From positions 124,001-188,000 of the forward strand of contig JAFGCI010000002.1 of NCBI GenBank assembly GCA_016932735.1: a DNA stretch of 64,000 nt. Reading direction: 5' to 3'. Below, piece after piece: positions 37,087 through 47,100 of the stretch. The first letter of the stretch is position 1; each line of letters begins with the position of its first letter. The notes beneath the pieces are model-generated. The model was not told the DNA's origin. It did no database searches and saw only the letters and a list, made by a program, of their open reading frames with translations. The position numbers and the translations under genes were made by a program. The DNA comes from Candidatus Aenigmatarchaeota archaeon. GTDB taxonomy: Archaea; Aenigmatarchaeota; Aenigmatarchaeia; QMZP01; QMZT01.

Positions 37087-37482
37087 TTATCCCTTTTCTT
37101 CCCTGATTATCTTTTTTACATCATCTTTCGTGGTGAACTGCGATTCCAGGGGATTGAATATGTTGAGCATGCTTTCGAGTTCTTCTACCTTTGTTTTTGT
37201 CGCCAGGAATTTCATCTGCTTCATTACCTCCTTAACGGTTTCCTCAATTTGCATCAGTTTTGTTTCCTGACTATCGAGTTTATTTTTTAAATCGGCTAAA
37301 TCCTTTTCTATATTCTTTTTATTCGACATCATATCCTGTTCTATTGCAATTGCCCTGTTAGTGGCCGATTCGTATGCCCTCTCCAGATCCCTCAGTCTTT
37401 TTGTATTGTCATTGACACGGTTTATAAGTTCTGATAAAACCCTGTGTGATTTATCTTCTTGTTCCTTACCAAAAACAGGCAT
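37087..37482 (-). CDS. Small coiled-coil protein
   Basis: The 131 residues are almost entirely heptad-like helix (LSELINRVNDNTKRLRDLER, DLADLKNKLDSQETKLMQIE), ending in a conserved-looking tail, FNPLESQFTTKDDVKKIIRE. It shares that plan with the coiled coil encoded at 36108, 55 bases downstream on the same strand, so the pair is probably cotranscribed and may associate. No membrane segment or catalytic motif is seen. FlaC/D-like proteins are one possible distant relation, not supported by context. Confidence 0.7.
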   Translation of the reverse strand: MPVFGKEQEDKSHRVLSELINRVNDNTKRLRDLERAYESATNRAIAIEQDMMSNKKNIEKDLADLKNKLDSQETKLMQIEETVKEVMKQMKFLATKTKVEELESMLNIFNPLESQFTTKDDVKKIIREEKG

Positions 37483-37597
37483 ACACCCACCATTTAAATT
37501 ATGTCTGCGTTTATTAATAAATCAAACATCGGGGCATTGCCTTCAGAATGATATCTTTTCCAGAATATATTAATTCGGTCGCAATCAATATTATAAA

Positions 37598-39244
37598 ATG
37601 GCAATCGATTTTTCAATACTCATTTTAATAGGCGCTATACTCATTACATCAACAGGTTTTCTCTACATAGTCAGATTGCTTAAGCAGCCTTCAATACTTG
37701 CATACGTAATAGCTGGTATTGTCCTTGGTCCTGTAGGACTTAAGTTAATAACAGGCCAGAATGAGATAATGGCTCTTGGAGAGTTGGGAGTCGCTTTCCT
37801 TCTTTTTGGAATAGGTCTGGAAATAGATTTCCGTGCATTAAAAGATGTCGGTTTAGCTGCGGTGACAGGGGGTGTTGCCCAGATATTGCTGATGTTTGGC
37901 GGGGGCATAGCAATTGCTCTCGGTCTGGGTCTCGGATGGACAATATCGCTCTATGTCGGTCTTCTCCTCACATTCAGCAGTACCATGATTGTAACAAAAA
38001 CCCTGATGGACAGGGATGAGATTAAATCCATCCATGGCAGGGTTATGCTGGGTATACTGGTTCTTCAGGATATAGTTGCTATAACAGCACTCTCTCTCAT
38101 GGCAGATATAGGGAACCCTTCGATGATCACTATTATATTTTTCGTTGCAAAGGGCATCGGTTTATTTTCAATTGGTATAATACTCAACAAATATATTTTC
38201 AGCAGGATTTTTGATTACGCGGCCAAATCCCATGATATCCTGTTTTTGACGGCCCTGGCTACATTATTCGGTTTTATAGGCCTCGCTTATTATCTGGGTT
38301 TCTCTATGGCGATAGGCGCCTTTATAGCCGGTCTCGCAATGGCTAACTTCCCTTACAACATTGAAATATCGGGAGAAGCGTCCGCCCTCCGGAATTTCTT
38401 TTCAATAATATTCTTTGCTACTCTGGGGATGCAGCTCGATTTTATGTCACTTGCAAATGTTCTTCCTCTCTTTGTGTGGTGTCTTGCCGGCCTGATGCTC
38501 TTCAAGCCTGTTATTTTGTATATAATTTATAATATGATGGGCTACGGAAAGAGGGTTGCCACGTCCATAGGTATGGGTCTCGGGCAGGGAAGTGAGTTCT
38601 CCTTCATCATAGCTGCCCAGGCGTTGTTTTTAGGTCATATAATGCATGACATGTATTCAATGTTCATAACGCTCATTGTAGTGTCAATGGTTGCAACACC
38701 ATATATGATGAAGTCCAAAAACAGGGTATATCATATCATTTCCGGCATGAACAAGAAAATAAAGATTTCACCGATCTCTAAAAATCTCATAGAGGGTATG
38801 GAAAACGAGCCAAAGAAACTTATGAAGGATCACGTTGTCCTCTTCGGATGTCACAGAATGGGCGAAAATGTTTTAAAATACCTGAGTTCCGTATGCAAGG
38901 ATTTTATAGTTATAGATCAGGATCCACAAATACTAAAAAAGCTTAAAGGCCGCGGAGTTTTCTGCATCTATGGAGATGCTGAAAATGGGGAGGTCCTGAA
39001 AAAGGCCAATGTAAAACAGGCAAAGATTGTTATATCAACAATCCCCGATATATACGCCTCCTCTTTCATTATATCAAGAACCAAGAGAGACAACAACAAA
39101 GTTAAAATGATAGCAAGAGCGCACTCAAAGGATGAGGCTATTAACCTGTACAAGGCAGGCTGTGATTTTGTTTTGGTTCCGGAATTTGTAACCGCAAACG
39201 AGATAGTCAAATTCGTAAGTCAGTTCCTTGAAAACGGGAAATGA
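37598..39244 (+). CDS. CPA2-type cation/proton antiporter with C-terminal TrkA-N domain (KefB-like)
   Basis: The 548 residues have about twelve membrane helices in residues 1-375, with family segments SILAYVIAGIVLGPVGL, LLTFSSTMIVTKTLMDRDEI and AIGAFIAGLAMANFPY. A Rossmann-type RCK/TrkA-N domain follows (410-530: VVLFGCHRMGENVLKYL, FIVIDQDPQILKKL, CIYGDAENGEVLKKANV). Such proteins exchange K+ or Na+ for protons and are gated by nucleotides through the RCK domain. ATATTAATT about 27 bases upstream of the ATG suggests leaderless transcription. The rsmA gene begins four bases after its stop. Confidence 0.92.
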   Translation: MAIDFSILILIGAILITSTGFLYIVRLLKQPSILAYVIAGIVLGPVGLKLITGQNEIMALGELGVAFLLFGIGLEIDFRALKDVGLAAVTGGVAQILLMFGGGIAIALGLGLGWTISLYVGLLLTFSSTMIVTKTLMDRDEIKSIHGRVMLGILVLQDIVAITALSLMADIGNPSMITIIFFVAKGIGLFSIGIILNKYIFSRIFDYAAKSHDILFLTALATLFGFIGLAYYLGFSMAIGAFIAGLAMANFPYNIEISGEASALRNFFSIIFFATLGMQLDFMSLANVLPLFVWCLAGLMLFKPVILYIIYNMMGYGKRVATSIGMGLGQGSEFSFIIAAQALFLGHIMHDMYSMFITLIVVSMVATPYMMKSKNRVYHIISGMNKKIKISPISKNLIEGMENEPKKLMKDHVVLFGCHRMGENVLKYLSSVCKDFIVIDQDPQILKKLKGRGVFCIYGDAENGEVLKKANVKQAKIVISTIPDIYASSFIISRTKRDNNKVKMIARAHSKDEAINLYKAGCDFVLVPEFVTANEIVKFVSQFLENGK

Positions 39245-39248
39245 TTAT

Positions 39249-40079
39249 ATGCAGGATTTAAAGAAAATTGTCATCGATTTTGAAAAACACTCAAAGATTA
39301 AGAAATATCATGACCAGCATTTCATGGTGGATAAAGAAATAATTGAGCTGATGGTGGAGGCAGCACATTTATCAAAAAAAGATTTTGTTCTTGAAATCGG
39401 ATCTGGGTTGGGGTTTCTGACAGCGCGCCTCTGCGAAAAAGCAAAAAGGGTCGTAGCAATTGAAAAGGATGAGATTTTGGTAGCATATCTTAATAAAAAA
39501 ATGAAAAGCAGAAATCTGGAATTCGTTCATTTGGAGGGCATCGATTATATCAGAAAAAATAGGAACAAATTCAATAAGATTGTATCCAACATACCTTATT
39601 CTATATCGGAGCCTCTGGTTATGGAGCTTATACATAATGATTTCGATATATGCATATTGACTGTCCCTAAAAATTTTGCAGATGTTTTGATTCAGCCCAT
39701 TGATTCTGAAACAGCGACAAAGTTATCTATGATTGGCCAGTCATTTTTTATTGTCAGAAAAATCCGTGATCTGTATAAATCTGCCTTTTATCCAGAGCCG
39801 AGAAAAGATTCCTCGGTAATAGAGATGAAACCAATTAAAGATTACAAAAGCAGGAAAAGAGAATTCTTAATAAGAGAGCTGGTTCTTCAGGGAAAGAAAA
39901 AGTTAAAGAATGCGTTGATGGAGGCATTCATAAACTATGACAAGAAATACGGAAAATCGCTTTTTACTAAAAGAACTTCCAAAGAAATCGTTAAAAAAAT
40001 GAATTTGGAAGCAATTAAAAATAAGACGTTCAATGAACTGGATAAGAGTGATATCAAAAGAATTCTGGATTCGATCTGA
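39249..40079 (+). CDS. rsmA: 16S rRNA adenine dimethyltransferase
   Basis: RsmA/KsgA/Dim1 dimethylates the two adjacent adenines in helix 45 of 16S rRNA. The 276 residues contain DQHFMVDKEIIELMVEAA, the SAM motif VLEIGSGLGFLTARL, VVAIEKDEILVAYL, and the catalytic NIPYSIS. The C-terminal helical domain is Lys-rich. I prefer the ATG at 39249, because the in-frame ATG at 39228 lies inside the antiporter gene, whose stop ends at 39244. Its stop adjoins the convergent KaiC-like gene without a gap. Confidence 0.92.
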   Translation: MQDLKKIVIDFEKHSKIKKYHDQHFMVDKEIIELMVEAAHLSKKDFVLEIGSGLGFLTARLCEKAKRVVAIEKDEILVAYLNKKMKSRNLEFVHLEGIDYIRKNRNKFNKIVSNIPYSISEPLVMELIHNDFDICILTVPKNFADVLIQPIDSETATKLSMIGQSFFIVRKIRDLYKSAFYPEPRKDSSVIEMKPIKDYKSRKREFLIRELVLQGKKKLKNALMEAFINYDKKYGKSLFTKRTSKEIVKKMNLEAIKNKTFNELDKSDIKRILDSI

Positions 40080-40784
40080 TTAAATCCGTCCCGTTCCTGC
40101 AAAGGCTTCTTCATCCGGGTATACACGTATTCCTTTTTCAGTTATCCTGTATGGGTGAAGCTTAAGCGAATGATCGGAACCTCGCGACTTCCAGACCTGC
40201 ATGCTCCTAGTGAACGCTGACTGGAATCTTTCATAATACATGACTATAACTGAATCGGCAACGAACTCCTCTACGCCGTATCTAGAAATTCCTTTGTTCT
40301 CACCAGGAAGCATTTCTGATACTATAAGTGTCGTGCAGTCAAGCTTCCTGAGTATAAGCGACAGATTGAATATCATCCTTCTGAGTTCCACAGGGTCCCT
40401 CAGATAAAGCCCAAGTGCCGAAATGGAATCAATGACAACCCTTTTTGCATTGATGTCGCGGACGGAATTTGATATTATGTCAAAAACATCCTCGACATGA
40501 TAAGGATCGTATTTTATGAAGTTGAACTTTCCTTCTTTTTGAGGAGTGTCCAGATCCCATCCAAAAGAAGATACATTGGTTTTTATGGACTCCGGCTGTT
40601 CCTCGAAAGAGAGATAAACGCCATTCTGCTTGAACTCGGCGAGACCTGCATTTATGAACTGTGATGATAGTATTGTCTTTCCTGCTCCGGAAGTTCCTGA
40701 AACAAGTATCAGCTGATTTTTTATGAATCCGCCGTTGGTTATCTCATCGAGACCGGGTATTCCTGTATGAATCCTTTCAACCAT
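40080..40784 (-). CDS. Single-domain KaiC/RadA-like ATPase
   Basis: The 234 residues form one KaiC-like RecA-fold domain: RIHTGIPGLDEITNGGF, Walker A GTSGAGKTIL, acidic residues in YLSFEEQPE, Walker B RVVIDSISALGLYL, and ISRYGVEEFVADSVIVM. I start at the ATG at 40784, preceded by GTGATATC and at the usual family start; an in-frame ATG at 40904 would overlap the FEN1 gene and adds 40 unrelated residues. Archaeal single-domain KaiC-like proteins are thought to be signalling or switch ATPases. A second one is encoded at 58027. Confidence 0.88.
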   Translation of the reverse strand: MVERIHTGIPGLDEITNGGFIKNQLILVSGTSGAGKTILSSQFINAGLAEFKQNGVYLSFEEQPESIKTNVSSFGWDLDTPQKEGKFNFIKYDPYHVEDVFDIISNSVRDINAKRVVIDSISALGLYLRDPVELRRMIFNLSLILRKLDCTTLIVSEMLPGENKGISRYGVEEFVADSVIVMYYERFQSAFTRSMQVWKSRGSDHSLKLHPYRITEKGIRVYPDEEAFAGTGRI

Positions 40785-40851
40785 GATATCACTGTGTATA
40801 TTTATAATTAATTGATGTCGGTTAAATAAATGATAACCGTCGACAATTGGC

Positions 40852-41886
40852 TCATTTAAACCATCCTTCAAGACTCTTCTGTGAACTAGCTGATTTAGTT
40901 CCAATCAGGCGCTTTTTGGTTGCTTCTGTCCTTTCTTCGGAAAAATCATGGTCAAGAAGAAATTCTGTCAATCCTTCCCAGTCAGGCTCCGTTTTTTCGA
41001 TTGCAACATCATTTGCCTCCGGATTTTTGAAAAAATTGAAAATATCATTGAAATCAACGTCAAACTCCCATTCTATGCTTTCCAATAATCTTTCCCGTGT
41101 CGGTTTTTCTTTGACCAGTTTAAGGGCCGTTTTGGGTCCTATCCCTTTAACGCCTTTTGGATTAAAATCTGTTCCGACCAGTATCCCGAGCATAATCAGC
41201 TGGTCCTGTGAAATTCCGGCCATTTCCAGAACTTTCTGAAGCTCTATGATTTCCGGTTTGATGTATGTAAAAGAAAGCTTTCCCGGCACTTTTCTCTTTC
41301 CCCCTATGCTTAGGTTTTTGACGAGCCTGTCTGCTCCAAACAAAAGGGAGTCCCAGTCCTGAGAGCCGGACGCCCATGCAATTCCCTCGTTTATCATATA
41401 GGCTGCCTGGGCCTCGCCTTCCGACGGGGCCTGAACGACCTGTATTCCCATCAATATCAGGAGTTTCTTGGCTTCTTCTACCATATCCTTGTCAAGCTTA
41501 ACCGCCGCCTGAGCATAAAGCCTTATTTTCTCAACATCACCCTCTTCCCGAGCGATTTTCAGTTTTTCGGCTGCTTCCTGCCTCATCTTTATCCTGCTTT
41601 CCTGAGTCTTCTTCTTGAATTCCGGATGTTTTCCGTCAAAGACGAAAACAGGCTTTATCCCGTTTTCCATTAGTTTGGTTGTCCTGTAGAAGAGACCCGA
41701 CAGATGGGAAGTCACTCTCCCTTTCGAGTCCCTGAGAGGCTCTCCAGTAAACCTGTCATGGATGCTGGAAAGAAACTGGTATATTATGTTCAAAGAATCC
41801 ATTGCTATTATCTTTCCGCTAAGCTGTCCAATCTCAATTTCCTGCGGCTCAACGAGACCGGCTATATTTACTCCCACAAAAAACAC
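40852..41886 (-). CDS. fen: Flap endonuclease 1 with C-terminal PCNA-binding motif
   Basis: FEN1 removes 5' flaps during Okazaki fragment maturation and repair. The 344 residues include the N-terminal nuclease region (IIAMDSLNIIYQFLSSI, PVFVFDGKHPEFK), the internal region (QAPSEGEAQAAYM, ASGSQDWDSLLFGA), and the helix-hairpin-helix LVGTDFNPKGVKGIGPKTAL. The metal-binding acidic residues are in place. The C-terminus ends QKSLEGWFK, a good PIP box for the PCNA encoded at 16729. The Mth938-like gene ends one base before its start. Confidence 0.96.
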   Translation of the reverse strand: MFFVGVNIAGLVEPQEIEIGQLSGKIIAMDSLNIIYQFLSSIHDRFTGEPLRDSKGRVTSHLSGLFYRTTKLMENGIKPVFVFDGKHPEFKKKTQESRIKMRQEAAEKLKIAREEGDVEKIRLYAQAAVKLDKDMVEEAKKLLILMGIQVVQAPSEGEAQAAYMINEGIAWASGSQDWDSLLFGADRLVKNLSIGGKRKVPGKLSFTYIKPEIIELQKVLEMAGISQDQLIMLGILVGTDFNPKGVKGIGPKTALKLVKEKPTRERLLESIEWEFDVDFNDIFNFFKNPEANDVAIEKTEPDWEGLTEFLLDHDFSEERTEATKKRLIGTKSASSQKSLEGWFK

Positions 41887-42225
41887 CTACATATTGTGTA
41901 TTACCAAAACAGCCTTCTTTCCATCGCTCAAGAAGGCTTTGAAAAGACTTAGTGCTCTGTCTTTTCCCTCTTCAAAAAATAATACTTTCTTCCGCTTCGC
42001 CAGAATTTGAAGGCCTTCCTGCACTTCGACGAAATCCTCAAGTCCCTTAAGAATTATCATCACTTCCGGCTTCCTTTTCATAAGCCTTTCAAAGAAATCT
42101 TCATCAAAAACGCGGAATTTCTCAATCTCTTCAAACTTGTCGTCCCACCACGCTATGATATCAGAATAGTATATTTTTCCATTTATCTTCACTTCGCCGA
42201 AATCCACAGAATCTATCTTTACCAT
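41887..42225 (-). CDS. Mth938-like (DUF498) domain protein
   Basis: The 112 residues fit the Mth938/NDUFAF3-like fold. IDSVDFGEVKINGKIYYSDIIAWW forms the first beta layer, followed by EVMIILKGLEDFVEVQEGLQILAKRKKVLFFEEG and a final VLVIHNM. Eukaryotic relatives assist complex I assembly; the archaeal members have no proven role. Immediate adjacency to fen, with no spacer, suggests cotranscription. A link to the group 4 hydrogenase, itself complex I-like, is possible but unproven. Confidence 0.75.
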   Translation of the reverse strand: MVKIDSVDFGEVKINGKIYYSDIIAWWDDKFEEIEKFRVFDEDFFERLMKRKPEVMIILKGLEDFVEVQEGLQILAKRKKVLFFEEGKDRALSLFKAFLSDGKKAVLVIHNM

Positions 42226-42255
42226 GGTTATAGATTGTGACTTTGGTTTTTTAAC

Positions 42256-42804
42256 TTATTCCGACCCGAATTCAGCAAGGTCCGTATAAACAGGTCCCTG
42301 AGGAGTCAGAACGCTTTTTTTAAGGATGAACCGATCAATTTTGAAGGGCTCTGATTCGAATTTTGTTTTGATTTCGCTGACTTTTCTTATGAATTCCTCT
42401 TTATCCCCGATGAATTTAACCCTTCCCAGAGTTATGTGGGGCTGGAAAAGACTGTCCTTTTCGAGACCAATAAAATCCAATGAAGACTCTATTTTTTCAT
42501 GTAGGTCATTTATCTGGTTGGCCGGAGACAGTCCCATCCACACAACTCTTATATGACCTCGGAGAGGAAAAACGCCGAAATCAGAAACAGATGTCAGAAA
42601 GGGTTTGAATTTAACTGTGGATAAACAACGCTTAATTTCTTCAATATCCTTTTCATCGGTTTCCCCGATGAATTTCATCGTAAGATGAAGGTTCTCCTTT
42701 TCCACCCATTTTATTTTATCTTCATCGCTTTTCAGGGATTCCTGAAAATCCTCCAATCTCTCCTTAAGGCTTTCAGGAATATTGCAGGCTATGAAAATTC
42801 TCAT
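42256..42804 (-). CDS. thpR: RNA 2',3'-cyclic phosphodiesterase (2'-5' RNA ligase family)
   Basis: The 182 residues carry the two HxTx motifs of the 2H phosphoesterases, HLTM (in ENLHLTMKFIGE) and HITL (in FQPHITLGRVKF), with normal spacing and length. ThpR opens 2',3'-cyclic phosphates to 2'-phosphates and can join some tRNA halves in vitro. In archaea with tRNA introns its proximity to a tRNA gene (20 bases downstream of the intron-bearing tRNA-Gln) is notable, but the splicing ligase is usually RtcB. RtcA, which makes cyclic phosphates, is encoded at 8364. Confidence 0.92.
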   Translation of the reverse strand: MRIFIACNIPESLKERLEDFQESLKSDEDKIKWVEKENLHLTMKFIGETDEKDIEEIKRCLSTVKFKPFLTSVSDFGVFPLRGHIRVVWMGLSPANQINDLHEKIESSLDFIGLEKDSLFQPHITLGRVKFIGDKEEFIRKVSEIKTKFESEPFKIDRFILKKSVLTPQGPVYTDLAEFGSE

Positions 42805-42824
42805 AGATTCACCAAATAAATAAG

Positions 42825-42990
42825 TAGCCCGGTCAGGAATTTCGGCTCTGCTGAAATCGCCTGCTATCAGCAGTGTGTTCGAACCTGAGTCTCCGGGTAT
42901 CTTTCATCGCAACGCTTTTCAGCGTTTTTGCTCAGCGCTTTAGTCTCGATGACCAAAGCCCGAAATGCTTGGCCACTACACCACCGGGCT
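42825..42990 (-). tRNA. tRNA-Gln (anticodon UUG) with two introns
   Basis: Excision of two introns gives a 73-nt tRNA. Acceptor arms are AGCCCGG (42990-42984) and CCGGGCT (42832-42826) with discriminator A at 42825. The D arm is GTG-TAGTGGCCAAG-CAT, and the anticodon stem TCGGG/CCCGG with TTG at 42956-42954. The T stem is TCAGG/CCTGA with loop TTCGAAT. Intron 1 is 42899-42952 (54 nt, after nucleotide 37); intron 2 is 42839-42877 (39 nt, after nucleotide 59). Both junctions form complete bulge-helix-bulge motifs: CTTT with AAAG, and TTCG with CGAA. The layout matches the tRNA-Ser gene at 34901. Confidence 0.93.
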
Positions 42991-43057
42991 ATTCATATCT
43001 GCTGTGAATAGATATGGTCTGCATTAAATTTAAATCTGAAACGGCGTCTATTTATTC

Positions 43058-44062
43058 ATGATAAAGCTCCCTCAGGATATGATGAAAGGGGAAGTCTATG
43101 ATGAAAAAATTAGTGGAATAGAGCTTATACAGACCCACATTTCATGGGTATTTCTTACAGGTGAATTTGCATATAAAGTGAAAAAGCCTGTCAATTTCGG
43201 GTTCCTCGATTTCTCAACTCTCGAACAGAGGAAAAAATTCTGCAGAAGGGAGTTTGAAGTTAACTCGAAATTCAGCCCCCAGCTCTATCTGGACGTCCTG
43301 CCGATAACTGGAAATGAGAAAGGAATAAGAATCAACGGCGATGGAGAAACAGTTGAATACTGCATAAAAATGAAGCAGATTCCTCAGGAAAACCTGATGA
43401 CAAAACTTCTGGAAGGAGGAAAGATAGGAAAGAAGGATATAGATAGGATTATTGATGTTATGCTGCGGTATTATAAACAAGCGGAAAGCGGCCCCGACGT
43501 TGAAAAGAACGCGACTTTTGAAATAACCGAATTCAACTGGGATGAGAATTTTAGTCAGACGGAAGACTTCCGCGATATCACGATAAAAGAGAAGGATTTC
43601 AATTTCATAAAGCGAAAAACTGAGGACTTCATGAGAAAGAACAAAAGCCTTTTTGAAAAAAGGATAAAAGACAGAAGAGTTAAATGGTGCCATGGGGACC
43701 TTCACTCAGGCAACATTTTCATTGAGAATGGCAATGTCTTCATCTTTGATGCAATAGAGTTCAATGAGAGATTTGCCTGCTCTGATATTGCAAATGACGT
43801 GGCTTTTCTTGCGATGGACCTAGATTATAGAGGTTTTCCCGAACTGGGGGAATATCTTGTCCGAAAGTACGTTGAAAGATCCGGAGACCCGGAAATCATG
43901 AAACTAATAGACTTCTACAAATGCTACCGGGCGTATGTCAGAGGAAAGGTATTTTCTTTCAGGCTGAACGATGAAAGCATTCAGGATGCCGAGAAGGATA
44001 CCGCAACCATCGAGGCGCGAAAATATTTTGAGCTTTCCGGAAAGTATGCAGAAAAGCTTTAG
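43058..44062 (+). CDS. Aminoglycoside phosphotransferase-fold kinase (COG2187-like)
   Basis: The 334 residues have a protein-kinase-like fold: FAYKVKKPVNFGFLDFSTLEQR with the ATP-binding Lys, WCHGDLHSGNIFIENG as the catalytic loop (HGDLHxxN), and FIFDAIEFNERF with the metal-binding Asp. The whole protein resembles COG2187, which in bacteria is often fused to a P-loop ATPase; that domain is absent here. The substrate is unknown, and antibiotic resistance should not be inferred from the fold. TTAAATTTAAATC about 26 bases before the ATG suggests leaderless transcription. Confidence 0.84.
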   Translation: MIKLPQDMMKGEVYDEKISGIELIQTHISWVFLTGEFAYKVKKPVNFGFLDFSTLEQRKKFCRREFEVNSKFSPQLYLDVLPITGNEKGIRINGDGETVEYCIKMKQIPQENLMTKLLEGGKIGKKDIDRIIDVMLRYYKQAESGPDVEKNATFEITEFNWDENFSQTEDFRDITIKEKDFNFIKRKTEDFMRKNKSLFEKRIKDRRVKWCHGDLHSGNIFIENGNVFIFDAIEFNERFACSDIANDVAFLAMDLDYRGFPELGEYLVRKYVERSGDPEIMKLIDFYKCYRAYVRGKVFSFRLNDESIQDAEKDTATIEARKYFELSGKYAEKL

Positions 44063-44114
44063 ACCGTCATTGTTATATGAACATCTTATAGTTAATTATT
44101 AATTAGGTCTTTTC

Positions 44115-47100
44115 ATGAAAAAAGCTTTCATCCTGTCAATGGATGCTATAATTGCGGCGAGCATAATAACGGTCGTAGTCATCTTTATGACATCACTTTC
44201 TTTCAGCTATTCGTCTCCGGAAATTTCTTACAAAAGACTTTATTCATCCGGAAAAGATGCAATAGCTGTGATGGAGAATGCAAAGGTCTCTTCAATTTAC
44301 GATATGCTCGATTCGGACTACATAACAGACTGCGCAATAACTGCAAGCGAGATGAACCGGACAATAGTAGATATGGTGGGTTATTTCTGGTCTCAGGGGC
44401 AGAGCGAATGCGCTGAGAACCTGACAAGATTTATTTATGAAAATGCTTTCCCCGGTACCAGAATTGGTTTTGGTGTCTTCATTGATAACAGCCTTATATA
44501 TAACACAACAATGCTCTCTCCTGATTACATCTCAAGAGTTTCTACAGTTGTTTCGGGCTACGAAAAAGAAAAGGTTGTCCGCGGTTTTATATCCAAAGTG
44601 TATCTCGCAAAGATAAGCAAGACTTCAACAATTTACAGCTATTTCGGAGGTTATGTAGGTGATGGAAACATAACAAAAACCATTACATTGCCTTCTGATG
44701 TAAACATAACAGAGTGTTATTTTGAAGCGGATACAGGGAATAACTTTACTCTTTATATAAACGGTCATAATTCAGGCAACTATTTTCCGAAAACTTCTAA
44801 TATGAGCGCGGACAGATTCATCATATGCAACACTTCATACCAGTACGATTTCTGCCAGAACATAACTGAAGGGCAGAATGTTTTTGAAGTGAATTTTACA
44901 ACAATCAATGATAATTATATTGGCGGCGGTTATTTCCGGATAAAGTACAAGACTTCTGAGTTTCTGGAAAGTGAATTACAATCAGGGGATACTGTTTCCA
45001 AAAGGCAGTATCTTCCAGGTATAAGGGGTCTGATTAACCTCTACTCATCGTTCTATGTTCCGGGAACAATAAATAACATGAGCGTGTATCTAAGATATAA
45101 AAATAACCTAAGCATTAATGAGGAAGGCATTCCTGTTTATTTTGTCATAGGAAATCGGGAGGTATATAGAGAGAATAGTACAGGCTTTTTTAATGTAACA
45201 ATAAATGACAGCGTGCTTTCAGGCCATCTCAACTATTCAAACACGAGCGGAACGACAATACCCATCCGCTTCGGAACGGAGACCTTTCTTTTCTCTTTCG
45301 GTATCGGGAGAAGCGACTCTGTCCTTATAACAGACAGAAGCGGAAGCATGGACGGGTGTGATGTTGATACAACTGCATGCATTCACACAGACTGCAGCGG
45401 GGATACAGGATGCCAGAACAGAAGACTCGAAATCGCCAAAGACGTTGATAAGGTTTTTGTGGATACAATGTTAAATGTTTCGGGAAACAGGGTAGGTCTT
45501 AACGGATATGGAACTTGCACCTGCAGCGCTTATCCGATATCGAATGATTCAACCGCACTTACAAGCCGGATAGACACATATGATTATGACTGCGGCTGCA
45601 CATGCATTTCATGTGGCCTGATAAAAGCCATGCAGAGTATTATAACAGAAGGCATTGAGATAAGCGTTGTCTCCAGAGAATCCGGCTGGCTGTACAATAC
45701 AAGCTATCCATTGAATGAACCGGATTTGGATGAGAACGGAAGTACATGGTATAACAGGACATACAACGATACAGGTTGGGGGAGCGGAGAAGCAATAATG
45801 GGGTTTGAAAATAGTCCGTATTCGCCTTCTGTAAACGAAGATATCGGAAACAATAATGGAAATTATTATTTCAGGAAACATTTCAACATAACAGACGTAT
45901 CCGACATCGGCAGTGCAGAAGTTTTTGTTCTTGCGGATGACGCAGCTGAAATTTACCTTAACGGCAACCTGATATTCAACGACACCTTCAACCATCTGGC
46001 TGAGTACTGGAATCGGGGAGGTGTGTTGTTTGAAGACGATTTCGAATCCGGAAACCTGGATAAATGGGTAATTGACAGCAACAACGATGGAGGTGTAGCT
46101 GCAATAGACAACGAGCCGTATGAAGGCTCTTACAACGCGAAATTCTACGGTGACGGCTCGTCACCGAACAACATATGGGTAAGAAAGGATATCAACGTCT
46201 CAGGGAGAGACAACATATCGTTCACTTACATGTGGGCGACTGAAGATCTTGAAAACGGCTACCAGGGTTATCTTGACATTTATGACGGCTCATGGCACAA
46301 TGCTGTCAAAGGGTATGCACTCAATAATGGCAGAACACAGAACCCCGATTATACCACAACAAGTTATCAATATGCGTGGGAAGATATTGATCTGGATGAT
46401 TATGCAAAGACAGGGAATTTAAGCATCCGTTTCAGGTGCACGGCAAGGTATGCTGAAAGATATGACACGTTTCTTATCGATGACGTAATGGTCAGGGAAC
46501 ATGTATACATAAATACATCTTACTTCAGAAATGGTGACAATGTGATTGCGGTCAAACTGAGAAACGATGATTCAGACTCGGCCAAATTCGACCTGGAATT
46601 AAATTACACGCAGAACAGATACAAGGCAATAGCTGTAATGAGTGATGGGGGAGCCAATACAATAGTAAGCGGTGAGGACTGCCAGTACAGCTCCGGCTCT
46701 GAAAACCCTGCCAAGGCTCAGGTAATTGATTTTTCATGTGAAGCGAGGGACAGGTATGGTATTGTTATTTATGGTATTGCTTTTGGTGATGGCGCGTACC
46801 CGGACACTCTGAAGAAGGCCGCATGCTGGAACTGCTCATCAAATGACTGGATAGAAGGCGAAGGGGAGGATAATTGCTCTAGATTTTTCCAAAGCAGCAA
46901 TGCGGAGGAACTGGTTTCCATATATAATAGCATAGCCAGCGATATCGCAAACGCGACATATAAAGCCCAGACCATTCAGGCTGCGGGTAATATTTCACTG
47001 GACAATATCCTTTATCCGGATTCGTATCTGGAGTTCAATTATACTCCTTATTCAAGACAGCTTTCGTATGGCGAGATAACTATAAACTACGAGTCAAAAA

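Noticed and set aside
42989..43011. Seven-base inverted repeat at the 5' end of tRNA-Gln (CTATTCA/TGAATAG), and similar six-base dyads at 35245-35265, 40819-40839 and 58757-58777, all with nine-base spacers
   Set aside because: Perfect six- to seven-base dyads with a fixed spacer are expected several times by chance in 64 kb, and the arms are unrelated in sequence. I kept only the longer uppP hairpins and the repeated pcna/argS element.
43058..44062. Aminoglycoside resistance gene
   Set aside because: Only the general kinase fold and HGDLH motif match. The protein resembles the broad COG2187 group and has no feature specific to drug-modifying enzymes.
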